Assembly: GCA_942493375.1 (NCBI GenBank)
Contig: OW818698.1
Coordinates: 3,038,001-3,102,000 of the forward strand
Length of the DNA stretch: 64,000 nt
Direction of reading: 5' to 3'
DNA from: G942493375 sp942493375
Lineage (GTDB): Bacteria > Armatimonadota > UBA5829
Shown: positions 36,172 to 44,686 of the stretch, piece after piece
Position numbering within the stretch: the stretch's first letter is position 1
How the letters are laid out: every line of letters starts with the position of its first letter
The notes under the pieces: model-generated
The model's input: only the letters and a program-made list of their open reading frames with translations
What the model was told of the DNA's origin: nothing
The model's database searches: none
Translations under genes and position numbers: made by a program

Positions 36172-37686
36172 TTATCGTCTGGTGCCGAATATTGAACCTA
36201 ATATTCCGCGTATGATCTGCCTGCCTACTGTGCTTCCGATTGCTCGAGCTGCACTTTTAGCCATAGCCTCAGTCGCTGTTTCACGCTGCCTGGTTGGTCT
36301 TGCCGGTCGCTGCTGTCTGTCTATTCTCTCTGATCTCTCAATTCTTTCCCGACGGGATTCTTCATAGGCTGCAGTCTGCCGGACTTTTATATTGTCCAGT
36401 TCAGATGATCGGTCTGCACGCTCTTTCAGCAGTTCATAAGCCGATTCTCTATCGACTATTTTTTCATAGAACCCATAAATGACTGAGGACTGGATAATCT
36501 CCTGCCTCTGTGCATCTGTAATTCCGCCAATCTGGCTCTCTGGTGGGCATACCAGCACACGATCAACAATGCCGGGAGTCCCGTTCTCATCCAGAAAAGA
36601 CATCAGCGCCTCTCCGACACCGAGTTCTGTGATTGCTATTTCAACATTCAAGTCCGGATTGGTCCGAAAAGTCTCAGCAGCCGATCTTACTGCTTTCTGG
36701 TCTTTTGGTGTGAATGCACGCAAGGCATGCTGCACCCTGTTGCTGAGCTGGCCGAGTACCGTAACCGGGATATCCAGCGGGTTCTGCGTTACAAAATACA
36801 CACCAACGCCCTTGGAGCGAATAAGTCTGACTACCTGTTCGATTTTCTCCAGCAGACTCGGTGATGCATCGTTGAACAACAGATGGGCTTCATCAAAGAA
36901 GAAGACCAGTCGAGGTTTTTCAGGGTCACCTACTTCCGGAAGTGTCTCAAACAGTTCCGAGAGCAGCCAGAGTAGGAAAGTAGCATACAATTTGGGATAC
37001 TGCATCAGAGTATCGGCAGCAAGGATATTAACTACCCCATTGCCGTTGCTGTCTGTTTGAATAAAGTCTTCCAGGTTCAGGCCAGGCTCACCAAACATCC
37101 TGTCCCCGCCCTGTTCTTCCAGCTGGAGCAAGCCCCGCTGGATTGCGCCAATACTGGCGGCAGAGATATTTCCATATTGGGTAGTATACTGGGAAGCATT
37201 ATCTCCCACGTTCCGGAGCATCGCTTGAAGGTCTTTCAAGTCCAGCAGAAGTAATCCATCATCATCTGCAATCTTAAAGACCAGCGACAGCACACCGCTC
37301 TGGGTCTCATTCAAGCTCAATAATCGCGAAATAAGCAGAGGTCCCATCTCAGATATAGTCGTCCGGATTGGGTGACCTTTCTGACCGAACAGGTCCCAGA
37401 AGACCACAGGACAGGCTACAGGATTAAAGGTTGGAAGTCCAAGCTTTTCAATGCGCTGAGCGACTCTGTCACTCGCAATTCCAGGTTGACTGATACCCGA
37501 TAGGTCACCTTTTACGTCTGCAGCAAAGACAGGAACACCGCTGCGGCTCAGTTTCTCAGCAAGGACCTGCAGAGTAATTGTCTTCCCGGTGCCTGTCGCT
37601 CCTGCAACAAGACCGTGGCGGTTAGCCATCTGAGGCAACAGGTTCTGCTCCCATTGCCCTTTGCCAATTAATAAAGGATTAATCAT
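36172..37686 (-). CDS. HerA-type ATPase, DUF853/YjgR family
   Basis: This 504-residue ATPase has Walker A GATGTGKT near residue 33 and Walker B RLVFFFDEAHLLF near residue 268, plus the QNPLDIP segment typical of the DUF853 (YjgR) branch of HerA/FtsK-like pumps. A charged, Arg-rich linker follows, and the C-terminus is a hydrophobic Gly-rich tail (RGILGSIFGTRR). GGGAGG precedes the ATG. HerA relatives act as hexameric DNA translocases, but the YjgR group lacks an established function. It is transcribed away from tex with about 200 bases between. Confidence 0.9.
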   Translation of the reverse strand: MINPLLIGKGQWEQNLLPQMANRHGLVAGATGTGKTITLQVLAEKLSRSGVPVFAADVKGDLSGISQPGIASDRVAQRIEKLGLPTFNPVACPVVFWDLFGQKGHPIRTTISEMGPLLISRLLSLNETQSGVLSLVFKIADDDGLLLLDLKDLQAMLRNVGDNASQYTTQYGNISAASIGAIQRGLLQLEEQGGDRMFGEPGLNLEDFIQTDSNGNGVVNILAADTLMQYPKLYATFLLWLLSELFETLPEVGDPEKPRLVFFFDEAHLLFNDASPSLLEKIEQVVRLIRSKGVGVYFVTQNPLDIPVTVLGQLSNRVQHALRAFTPKDQKAVRSAAETFRTNPDLNVEIAITELGVGEALMSFLDENGTPGIVDRVLVCPPESQIGGITDAQRQEIIQSSVIYGFYEKIVDRESAYELLKERADRSSELDNIKVRQTAAYEESRRERIERSERIDRQQRPARPTRQRETATEAMAKSAARAIGSTVGRQIIRGILGSIFGTRR

Positions 37687-37799
37687 ATTTCCTCCCAGCG
37701 GACCTATCCCGTATGTACTACCAATTCAATATCTTACCACAGTGCAGAACATGTTCACGAGTAAAACAGTTACAGTTCAGTTTTGTTGTGTAATATAAT

Positions 37800-37856
37800 A
37801 AATTTCCGTTCGTCCTGAGTAGCGTGAAGCGCGTGTCGAAGGATGGACGGAAATTT
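37800..37856. repeat. Long imperfect palindrome downstream of tex
   Basis: AAATTTCCGTTCGTCCT and AGGATGGACGGAAATTT pair with one mismatch around a 23-base centre (GAGTAGCGTGAAGCGCGTG and following). The TCGTCCTGAGTAGCG/GTCGAAGGA type of sequence is known as a dispersed palindromic repeat in many bacteria. It probably ends the tex transcript. Confidence 0.6.
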
Positions 37857-37882
37857 ACTCACAAATACTGAACAGTTACTTA

Positions 37883-40033
37883 TTATATAATCGGATTCGT
37901 CTTCATAGACAGTGATATCCGTTTGCGGGAGATATCTACACTCAGCACCGTTACGTTGACTTTCTGATGGACTTTTACGACCTCTGCCGGATCTCTTACG
38001 AACTTATCAGCAAGGTGGCTGATGTGGACTAGACCGTCCTGGTGGACTCCTATATCAACAAATGCCCCAAATGCGGTTACATTGGTTACTATTCCAGGCA
38101 GCTTCATACCTATTTCAAGGTCGTCCATTTTATCGACACCTGCGGCAAACTGGAAGACTTCAAACTTTTCACGTGGATCCCGACCCGGCTTAGCAAGTTC
38201 ACTCATAATATCCCGCAGCGTAGGTATTCCAACTTTGTCCGACACATATCGGTCCAGGGTGATCTGTTTTCGAAGGGCTTCATTGCTCATTAGGTCTACA
38301 ACTTTGCAACCCAGATCACTGCTCATCTTGTCTACTATGCTGTAGCTTTCCGGGTGGACTGCGCTTGCATCGAGTGGGTTCTCAGCTCCACGGATCCTGA
38401 GGAATCCTGCTGCCTGCTCATATGCCTTGGGTCCGAGTTTCTTTACCTTCATAAGTTGCTTACGGGAAGAGAATGGACCGTTTTCGTTGCGGAAATCTAC
38501 GATATTCTTGGCGAGTTGTGGTCCAAGGCCGGAAACATAGGTAAGAAGCTGTTTGCTTGCGGTATTAACATCAACTCCGACACCGTTTACACAGCTTTCA
38601 ACCACATCATCCAGGCTCTTTTTTAATTCAGACTGATCAACATCGTGCTGGTACTGCCCTACCCCAATGGATTTCGGGTCAATTTTAACTAACTCCGCCA
38701 ATGGATCCATCAGACGCCTGCCGATAGAGACTGACCCACGCACGGTGATGTCGTAATCCGGGAACTCCTCGCGTGCAACCTCCGAAGCTGAATATATCGA
38801 CGCACCGGACTCGTTCACGACAACAACAGGGATCTGCCCCGGCAGTTTAAGCTCATTTATAAATGCTTCAGTCTCGCGGCTGGCTGTTCCATTACCGATA
38901 GCTATAATCTCAATATGGAACTTCTCACATAGCAATTTTACTGTCCGACCTGCTTCAGCTACCTTGCTGCCTCCGGTGTGTGGATAAATAGTATCGTTAT
39001 GGATAAGCTTCCCCTGTTTGTCCAGGCAGACAACCTTGCAACCGGTACGAAAACCGGGATCAAGGGCCAGCATATTCTTTGGCCCAAGTGGGGGAGACAG
39101 TAGCAGTTCACGCAGGTTCTCAGCAAATACTCGAATAGCTTCCTGGTCCGCATGCTTTTTCAATTCGCCACGGATCTCAGTCTCCATTGATGGACCCAGC
39201 AACCGCTTGTAACTGTCCTGAACAGCCATATCAACCTGTTGAGATGCCGGACCATCGCCAGTCACAAAGAACCTCTGCAGCATACTTAATGCTTCTTCCT
39301 CAGGAGGACCGATGTGCAGCTTTAGGAACCCCTCTTTTTCACCCCGCATCATCGCCAGCACTCGGTGGGAAGGAGACTTCGTGACAGCTTCATTCCATTC
39401 AAAGTAGTCCTTGAACTTAGCTCCCTCTTCCTGCTTATCTTTCACAACCGTAGAAGAGATGATACCCTTATATGTATATAACTCACGCATATGAGCACGG
39501 GTCTGCTGCTCTTCACTGACCTGCTCAGCGATTATGTCGCGTGCTCCGGCTAGAGCTTCCTCCACATCCGCAACGCCTTTTTCTTCACTTATATAAGCAG
39601 ATGCTTCGGCTTTCACATCAATTGGAGGATTCCTACGCTGAGAAAGAATAAGCTGAGCTAACGGTTCCAGCCCTTTCTCACGCGCTATAGTTGCACGAGT
39701 CCGTCTCTTCGGTCGATAAGGCAGGTAAATATCCTCAAGCTCAGCCATTGTCTCTGCAGCAATGATCTTCGCATTAAGCTCATCAGTCAAAAGATCACGC
39801 TCTGTCAGTGACGCTAAAATAGCTTCCCGGCGCTTATCCAACTCAGCAAGCTGTTCTACCCTGTCCCTTATGGAAGTTATATCCACCTCATCCAGAGAAC
39901 CGGTTACTTCTTTGCGATAACGGGCTATAAAAGGCACAGTAGCATCCTGCTCTAGCAGCTCCGCAGTAGCTTCAACCTGGCCTATATTAAGTTTGAGTTC
40001 AAGTGCGATTTTTTTGATATGATCGTGGTTCAT
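37883..40033 (-). CDS. tex: Tex, RNA-binding transcription accessory protein
   Basis: This 716-residue Tex protein is complete: N-terminal helical region with ATVPFIARYRKEVTG, a YqgF/RNase H-like fold (LALDPGFRTGCKVV near residue 325), helix-hairpin-helix segments (TYVSGLGPQLAKNIVDFRN) and a C-terminal S1 domain (GIVTNVTAFGAFVDIGVHQD). Tex binds RNA and RNA polymerase; its precise job is unsettled. ATG 40033 has AGAGG upstream and is preferred to a start ten codons earlier. Confidence 0.96.
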   Translation of the reverse strand: MNHDHIKKIALELKLNIGQVEATAELLEQDATVPFIARYRKEVTGSLDEVDITSIRDRVEQLAELDKRREAILASLTERDLLTDELNAKIIAAETMAELEDIYLPYRPKRRTRATIAREKGLEPLAQLILSQRRNPPIDVKAEASAYISEEKGVADVEEALAGARDIIAEQVSEEQQTRAHMRELYTYKGIISSTVVKDKQEEGAKFKDYFEWNEAVTKSPSHRVLAMMRGEKEGFLKLHIGPPEEEALSMLQRFFVTGDGPASQQVDMAVQDSYKRLLGPSMETEIRGELKKHADQEAIRVFAENLRELLLSPPLGPKNMLALDPGFRTGCKVVCLDKQGKLIHNDTIYPHTGGSKVAEAGRTVKLLCEKFHIEIIAIGNGTASRETEAFINELKLPGQIPVVVVNESGASIYSASEVAREEFPDYDITVRGSVSIGRRLMDPLAELVKIDPKSIGVGQYQHDVDQSELKKSLDDVVESCVNGVGVDVNTASKQLLTYVSGLGPQLAKNIVDFRNENGPFSSRKQLMKVKKLGPKAYEQAAGFLRIRGAENPLDASAVHPESYSIVDKMSSDLGCKVVDLMSNEALRKQITLDRYVSDKVGIPTLRDIMSELAKPGRDPREKFEVFQFAAGVDKMDDLEIGMKLPGIVTNVTAFGAFVDIGVHQDGLVHISHLADKFVRDPAEVVKVHQKVNVTVLSVDISRKRISLSMKTNPII

Positions 40034-40154
40034 GAATACCTCTATAAAACTGATACAGTTCAACTTATAGTATACGGGTTGATGCTGATGGACGCAAAGG
40101 AATAATCCACCAATTTCGGAGATAATTTTTAATGCAGAGTTTATTCAATGCGTA

Positions 40155-40181
40155 TTGACACGTATTATTTTAGGGTATAAT
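40155..40181 (+). promoter_or_regulatory. Promoter of the hicAB pair
   Basis: TTGACA (40155-40160) and TATAAT (40176-40181) are both consensus, but the spacer is only 15 bases. Such a short gap may reduce basal activity or let HicB control it. They lie 32 bases before hicA. Confidence 0.6.
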
Positions 40182-40213
40182 ATTGATACAGGATATCTGG
40201 AAGGTACAGCCAA

Positions 40214-40390
40214 ATGACTTCAAAAGAGCTTATTATACTGCTCAAACAGCACGGATGGAATGAAACACATCAACGCGGTAGTCATGTTAAGCTTTCGAAA
40301 GGTGGACAAAGCGTAATTGTCCCTTGTCACAATAGAGATGTGGCTATTGGTACTCTTGAGAGAATATTAAAGCAAGCCAGATTAAAGTAG
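40214..40390 (+). CDS. hicA: HicA-type toxin (mRNA interferase)
   Basis: This 58-residue protein has the full HicA double-stranded-RNA-binding fold: SKELIILLKQHGW, then RGSHVKLSKG with the catalytic His, then VPCHNRDVAIGTLERILKQARL. The family cleaves mRNA and stops translation when free of its antitoxin. It is followed 18 bases later by hicB, the usual toxin-first order. Confidence 0.92.
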   Translation: MTSKELIILLKQHGWNETHQRGSHVKLSKGGQSVIVPCHNRDVAIGTLERILKQARLK

Positions 40391-40408
40391 TCCTAACTGG
40401 AGTAGATC

Positions 40409-40810
40409 ATGGATAAATTGCAGTACACATTCCCAGCAATATTGAGTTATGCTGAAGATGGAATCACTATTACATTTCCAGACATCCCGGGATGTATCTC
40501 TGAAGCCCATTCAGATGATGAAGCTATGAATAATGCGATTGAAGCGCTGGAATTATGGCTTGCAGCCAGTGAACTGGATGGTGAACCCATTCCTGATCCT
40601 TCGCAGCTACTGAATGTAGCAACAAATCACAATGAACGTGCAGTCCTAATAGTTGCAGATATGATACGAGCCCGACGTGAAATCAGCCCTAAGTATATCA
40701 GAAAGAACCTAACTATCCCAGAATGGTTGAATAAAAAGGCTATAGAAGCTGACATCAACTTTAGTAAGGTTCTACAGGAAGCACTGAAGGAAAAACTCGG
40801 GTCAATTTAA
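40409..40810 (+). CDS. hicB: HicB-type antitoxin
   Basis: This 133-residue protein has the HicB partial RNase H-like fold (YTFPAILSYAEDGITITFPD, GCISEAHSDDEAMNNAIEAL). Its C-terminal helical segment (TIPEWLNKKAIEADINFSKV) resembles the ribbon-helix-helix or HTH DNA-binding end used for autoregulation. It neutralises HicA and probably represses the promoter at 40155. Confidence 0.92.
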   Translation: MDKLQYTFPAILSYAEDGITITFPDIPGCISEAHSDDEAMNNAIEALELWLAASELDGEPIPDPSQLLNVATNHNERAVLIVADMIRARREISPKYIRKNLTIPEWLNKKAIEADINFSKVLQEALKEKLGSI

Positions 40811-40838
40811 CCTACAACAACTGGTTATAATGCCTTTT

Positions 40839-40867
40839 TTGACGTTTTACAATCCACCTCTTATACT
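40839..40867 (+). promoter_or_regulatory. Promoter of the MttB-like operon
   Basis: TTGACG (40839-40844), 17 bases, TATACT (40862-40867), 32 bases ahead of the ATG. TATACTACAAGCA is shared exactly with the promoter at 23380-23408. Confidence 0.72.
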
Positions 40868-40899
40868 ACAAGCACACTTGTAAAATAAGAGGTGAGTTT

Positions 40900-42318
40900 A
40901 TGGACCTTGTAAAGCAGTTATCTCAAAGCCAGATAGAACAAATCGCACTGGCTACAGAAGATATCCTGGAGAATGTTGGATTTCGGGTAACTCACAAGAA
41001 GCTGCAGCAGATGGCTAAAACTGCAGGGGCTATGGTCGATGAGCAGGCTAACATCATACGCCTGCCTGCTAATCTGATGCGTGAGTTGTTATCCCAAGTT
41101 CCGGGTTCATATACGATATCCGGGGCGGGTGGTCAGAAGTATTTGGTCGGTGGAGATGAGAGACTCTGCACCGCGATAGTTACCGATCCCTGGATCATCG
41201 ATTACAAAACACAGAAACCCCGGCACCCATCCCTGGAGGATCTTCGCAGACACACAATTATTGCCCAGACCCTTGATGAGGTTGCTTGCGTAAGTGTTAT
41301 GGACTACCCGGTAACGGATGTGCCCGGTCCTTACTCTAATCTGCGGGCTCTTGAGGAACACCATCTCAACTTTAATAAACACATTTTCGCTTTGCCGGTA
41401 TCCCCTGAGAGTCTCAAGCGATATCTGAAGATTGGAAATATTCTGCTTCGCGGAAAAAGCCTTAAAGGCAGCGGTCTGATGACTATCGGAGTTGCCATTG
41501 TCTCACCTCTTACACTGACGGACTTGAATGTCGAATTACTATTCAAAGCATGCGAATATGGTTTTGCTATAGTCCCAACAACTTGTCCGATGGCTGGAAC
41601 TACATCCCCCTACAGTCTGGCTTCAACGCTACTGCAGGGAAATGCAGAGAGTGTTTTCCTGGCAGCAATGACCCAGATTGTGAACAAAGGCAATCCCTAC
41701 CTCTATGCATTCGGACCTTCGCGGACTGACATGCGCAGCGGTTCCGACCTTTACTACACATTTGATAAAGTGCTCTGGAAACTGGCAGGCGCACAAATGG
41801 CAGCACACTACGGCATGCCATCATCAGTCGAGTGTGGCGGTGCAACTAATGCGGAATATGACATCCAATGCGGAGCGGAAAGCATGATGTTTATGCTCTC
41901 TGCGTATGCATCCGGCGCCGGTATGCTCTCCGGAATAGGCTCATGTTACAATGCAAATGGAATGTCCGGCGAGATGATGCTTATACAGACAGCCTGGATG
42001 GAAGCTGCCAAATATTTCAACAGAGGGATTACGTTCGATGATATGCGGCTCGGGTTGGATAACATCAAACAGACCGGGCCGGGCGGTAACTTCCTTGTGG
42101 ACGATATGACAATCGAGTTCCTGCACGGTGGAGAGTTCATGTCCCACGACCTGCTGGATTTCGCTGGAGAACACAATACCCGTTATTCGATGGTAGACCG
42201 TGCCCACGACAAGTTGGAAGAGATGATAGCTGGTTTCACCTCCCCAGTTCCAACTGATGTCCAGGACGAACTCCACACCTTCTTCGACATTGAATGCGGA
42301 AAGGGTGATGCAAAGTGA
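40900..42318 (+). CDS. MttB/MtgB-superfamily methyltransferase, non-pyrrolysine
   Basis: This 472-residue protein belongs to the trimethylamine methyltransferase (MttB) superfamily. It shows LATEDILENVGFRVTHKKLQ at the start and a TIM barrel with TCPMAGTTSPYSLAST and GGATNAEYDIQCGAES. No in-frame UAG is present, so it is one of the pyrrolysine-free members, of which MtgB (glycine betaine) is the best known. Such enzymes pass a methyl group from a quaternary amine to a corrinoid protein. AGAGGTG precedes the ATG. The next gene overlaps it by four bases. No corrinoid gene is in this operon; one occurs 33 kb away at 7971. Confidence 0.88.
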   Translation: MDLVKQLSQSQIEQIALATEDILENVGFRVTHKKLQQMAKTAGAMVDEQANIIRLPANLMRELLSQVPGSYTISGAGGQKYLVGGDERLCTAIVTDPWIIDYKTQKPRHPSLEDLRRHTIIAQTLDEVACVSVMDYPVTDVPGPYSNLRALEEHHLNFNKHIFALPVSPESLKRYLKIGNILLRGKSLKGSGLMTIGVAIVSPLTLTDLNVELLFKACEYGFAIVPTTCPMAGTTSPYSLASTLLQGNAESVFLAAMTQIVNKGNPYLYAFGPSRTDMRSGSDLYYTFDKVLWKLAGAQMAAHYGMPSSVECGGATNAEYDIQCGAESMMFMLSAYASGAGMLSGIGSCYNANGMSGEMMLIQTAWMEAAKYFNRGITFDDMRLGLDNIKQTGPGGNFLVDDMTIEFLHGGEFMSHDLLDFAGEHNTRYSMVDRAHDKLEEMIAGFTSPVPTDVQDELHTFFDIECGKGDAK

Positions 42319-43436
42319 CACTTCGTGAACGGATACTTGCTGTCTACAAAGGTGATACACCCGATGTAGTCCCATATATGCTGGACCTGTCTCACTGGTT
42401 CTATCATAAACACCAGCTGCCCTGGGATCTCAGTGTGAGTTATGATAAACCTGAGTATGCCCTGATCGATTACCATAAACAGGTTGGTGCCGGCTTCTAT
42501 ATGCCCAACCTTGCTTCATTCTATACAGCCAAATACAGAGACAATGTCAGTGTTGAGGTTATCAAAGAGACAGGTGCGGCAGAGACTTCAATCCTGTGGC
42601 GATATCAGACACCATTAGGACGTATTGAACGAAGAAGAGTCTGGGAGGAAGGCAGCTATTCCTGGGGTATACGGGACTGGTCGATAAAAACTGAGCAGGA
42701 CTTGAAGATACTCGGTTATGCAATGAGCAATCGAAAGTTTGCACCTCGCTGGGATAGGTACAATGAGTGGGTCGACTATGTGGGTGACCAGGGTGTAGTC
42801 TATATGCCTCTGGGCTACAGCGGAATTGGTCACCTCCTGAACTACTGGATGGGTATAGAGGGCGTTATGTATGCTGCTGCCGATTGGCCTCAGACTATGC
42901 ATGACATTGTTGACCAGATAAACGAAAGCACACTTGACTGTGTTGACCTGATTGCGAAATCACCTGCCGAGATAGTTATAATGGGAGATAATATCTCGAG
43001 TGATGTGCAGCCTCCCTGGTTTTTCAAGGAATGGTCGGCGCCTTTCTATACAGAGGCCATCAAAAGATTGCATAATGCAGGCAAATACGCGGCTGTGCAT
43101 ATAGATGGCAAGCTGCGGGGTGCAATTGAGATGGTGCGGGAGACAGGGGCTGACTGTGCAGATGCTGTGACACCTCCACCGCTTGGGGACCTTTCACCGG
43201 AAGAGTGCCGTAGAGAAGCAGGACCGGATTTCATTTTATCCGGAGGAGTATCACCCGACCTGTGGCTTCCATCTGCCGACATCGAAACATTCAGAGAAGC
43301 TGCAATTGACTGGATTGAACTGAAGAAACAGAGCCCGAGACACATTGCCAATGCAGGAGACCAGGTTCCACCCGGAGCAGACGAAGATAGAATTCAAATC
43401 ATGCGCGATCTCGTAGAAACAAATGGTAAATATTGA
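42315..43436 (+). CDS. UroD-family protein with His-x-Asp in place of His-x-Cys
   Basis: This 373-residue UroD-fold protein starts with GTG at 42315, overlapping the MttB-like stop by four bases. In MtaA-type methyltransferases a His-x-Cys-Gly holds zinc; here it is HIDG, and the second Cys region reads AGDQVPPG, so neither Cys is kept. Most of the strand order is otherwise preserved, for example VIMGDNISSD and FILSGGVSPDLW. Coupling to an MttB-like gene suggests it receives the methyl group or processes the demethylated product. Classical haem decarboxylation is unlikely because no haem gene is near. Confidence 0.82.
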   Translation: MTLRERILAVYKGDTPDVVPYMLDLSHWFYHKHQLPWDLSVSYDKPEYALIDYHKQVGAGFYMPNLASFYTAKYRDNVSVEVIKETGAAETSILWRYQTPLGRIERRRVWEEGSYSWGIRDWSIKTEQDLKILGYAMSNRKFAPRWDRYNEWVDYVGDQGVVYMPLGYSGIGHLLNYWMGIEGVMYAAADWPQTMHDIVDQINESTLDCVDLIAKSPAEIVIMGDNISSDVQPPWFFKEWSAPFYTEAIKRLHNAGKYAAVHIDGKLRGAIEMVRETGADCADAVTPPPLGDLSPEECRREAGPDFILSGGVSPDLWLPSADIETFREAAIDWIELKKQSPRHIANAGDQVPPGADEDRIQIMRDLVETNGKY

Positions 43437-43455
43437 GATGGAGTTGGAGATTAAT

Positions 43456-44586
43456 ATGTTGAAAGTAATAGATAGTGGGACAGTATTTGAGGGTGATAAA
43501 GGAACTGATTCGCAGAGCGCAGCATTTGCCGGAATTTGCATACTTCCCAGTGGACGGTGTATATGCGGGTTCCGGATTGCTCCTACCAAGGGTGGAATGG
43601 TCGGCCAGAGAGCCGCAATCACATGGTCAGATGACAATTGCCAGACCTGGAATACTCCGATTGTGCCGTTTGAACCTCCACTGATCGATGGACATCCTGG
43701 CCTGTTCCGTTCAACAGCATTGACATCTCTTGGAGGTAAGAGTGTTCTGGCTACTATATATTGGGTAGATCATTCGAACCCGGAACTGGATTTCTTCAAT
43801 GAAGAGACTGAAGGACTGCTGGATTCCAGGATTTTTATTTCCACGTCAGAAGATGACGGTGAGACCTGGTCAACTCCTGAACTTATGGATACAACACCGT
43901 TTAATATACCAACACCTATAACAGGCCCCATACTCAAGCTGCCAAATGGAGATCTGGCTTGTCAGTTCGAACTCAACAAGCACTATTATGACTTGTCTGA
44001 GTGGCACCATGAGTCAATACTGATGTTCTCAAAGGACAATGGCAAGACCTGGCCTGAACACACGGTTGCCAGCAGCGATCCGGAAAATAGATTCTTTTAC
44101 TGGGACCAACGCCCATCGGTGCTGGCAGATGGAACTCTGCTTGATCTGTTTTGGACATTCGACCGTAAAGAAGCAGTCTACTTGAATATACATGCCCGTT
44201 CATCCAACGACAGCGGAAGGACATGGACCCAGTTGTGGGACACCGGGGTTCCGGGACAGCCTGCTCCAGCCGTGTCTCTTCCCGATGGACAGATTGGGAT
44301 GGTATATGTCGACAGATCTGCTGAGCCTGTCATAAAAATGAGAGCAAGCGCTGATGACGGCAGGACATGGCCCGATGAATCCGAGATCACGATCAGCGAT
44401 ACGAAAGTGACATCTCAAACCTGGAACAAAGGCACGATGCAAGACGCATGGGCAGAAATGGGAGCATTCTCCATTGGCCTTCCGGCTACGGTAGTGCTAC
44501 CAAATGGGGATGTTCTGGTAACCTACTACGCAGGCCCAGAAACCAACCACACCGGGATCAGATGGGCTCAAGTCAGAAATCAATAA
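43456..44586 (+). CDS. BNR-repeat sialidase-like protein
   Basis: This 376-residue six-bladed beta-propeller has five Asp boxes: SDDNCQTW, SEDDGETW, SKDNGKTW, SNDSGRTW and SADDGRTW. The family includes exo-alpha-sialidases and related hydrolases. GFRIAPTKGG holds an Arg that may belong to the catalytic triad. No signal peptide is present, so it acts in the cytoplasm, unlike most sialidases. ATG 43456 has GGAG before it and follows the UroD-like stop by 19 bases. Its place in a methyltransferase operon is unexplained. Confidence 0.8.
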   Translation: MLKVIDSGTVFEGDKGTDSQSAAFAGICILPSGRCICGFRIAPTKGGMVGQRAAITWSDDNCQTWNTPIVPFEPPLIDGHPGLFRSTALTSLGGKSVLATIYWVDHSNPELDFFNEETEGLLDSRIFISTSEDDGETWSTPELMDTTPFNIPTPITGPILKLPNGDLACQFELNKHYYDLSEWHHESILMFSKDNGKTWPEHTVASSDPENRFFYWDQRPSVLADGTLLDLFWTFDRKEAVYLNIHARSSNDSGRTWTQLWDTGVPGQPAPAVSLPDGQIGMVYVDRSAEPVIKMRASADDGRTWPDESEITISDTKVTSQTWNKGTMQDAWAEMGAFSIGLPATVVLPNGDVLVTYYAGPETNHTGIRWAQVRNQ

Positions 44587-44623
44587 ATCATGCATATCCA
44601 ACCAAAGTGATTAAATAATGTAA

Positions 44624-44666
44624 AAATGCGGACGTTTCAACTTGGAAACGTCCGCATTTCTTTTTT
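44624..44666. terminator. Strong bidirectional terminator
   Basis: A perfect 15-bp stem (44624-44638 with 44645-44659) and a six-base loop have CTTTTTT on the plus side and a T-rich flank on the minus side. It separates the convergent sialidase-like and C39-type genes. Confidence 0.93.
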
Positions 44667-44686
44667 CTAGGAAACAAAAAAGCACC

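Noticed and set aside
36479..37060. Antisense 193-codon frame opposite the HerA-type ATPase
   Set aside because: It mirrors a well-conserved ATPase and has the Ser/Thr-rich composition of a shadow frame.
40900..42318. Pyrrolysine-containing MttB (in-frame UAG read-through)
   Set aside because: The frame is open from start to stop with no internal UAG, and the length is that of pyrrolysine-free members.
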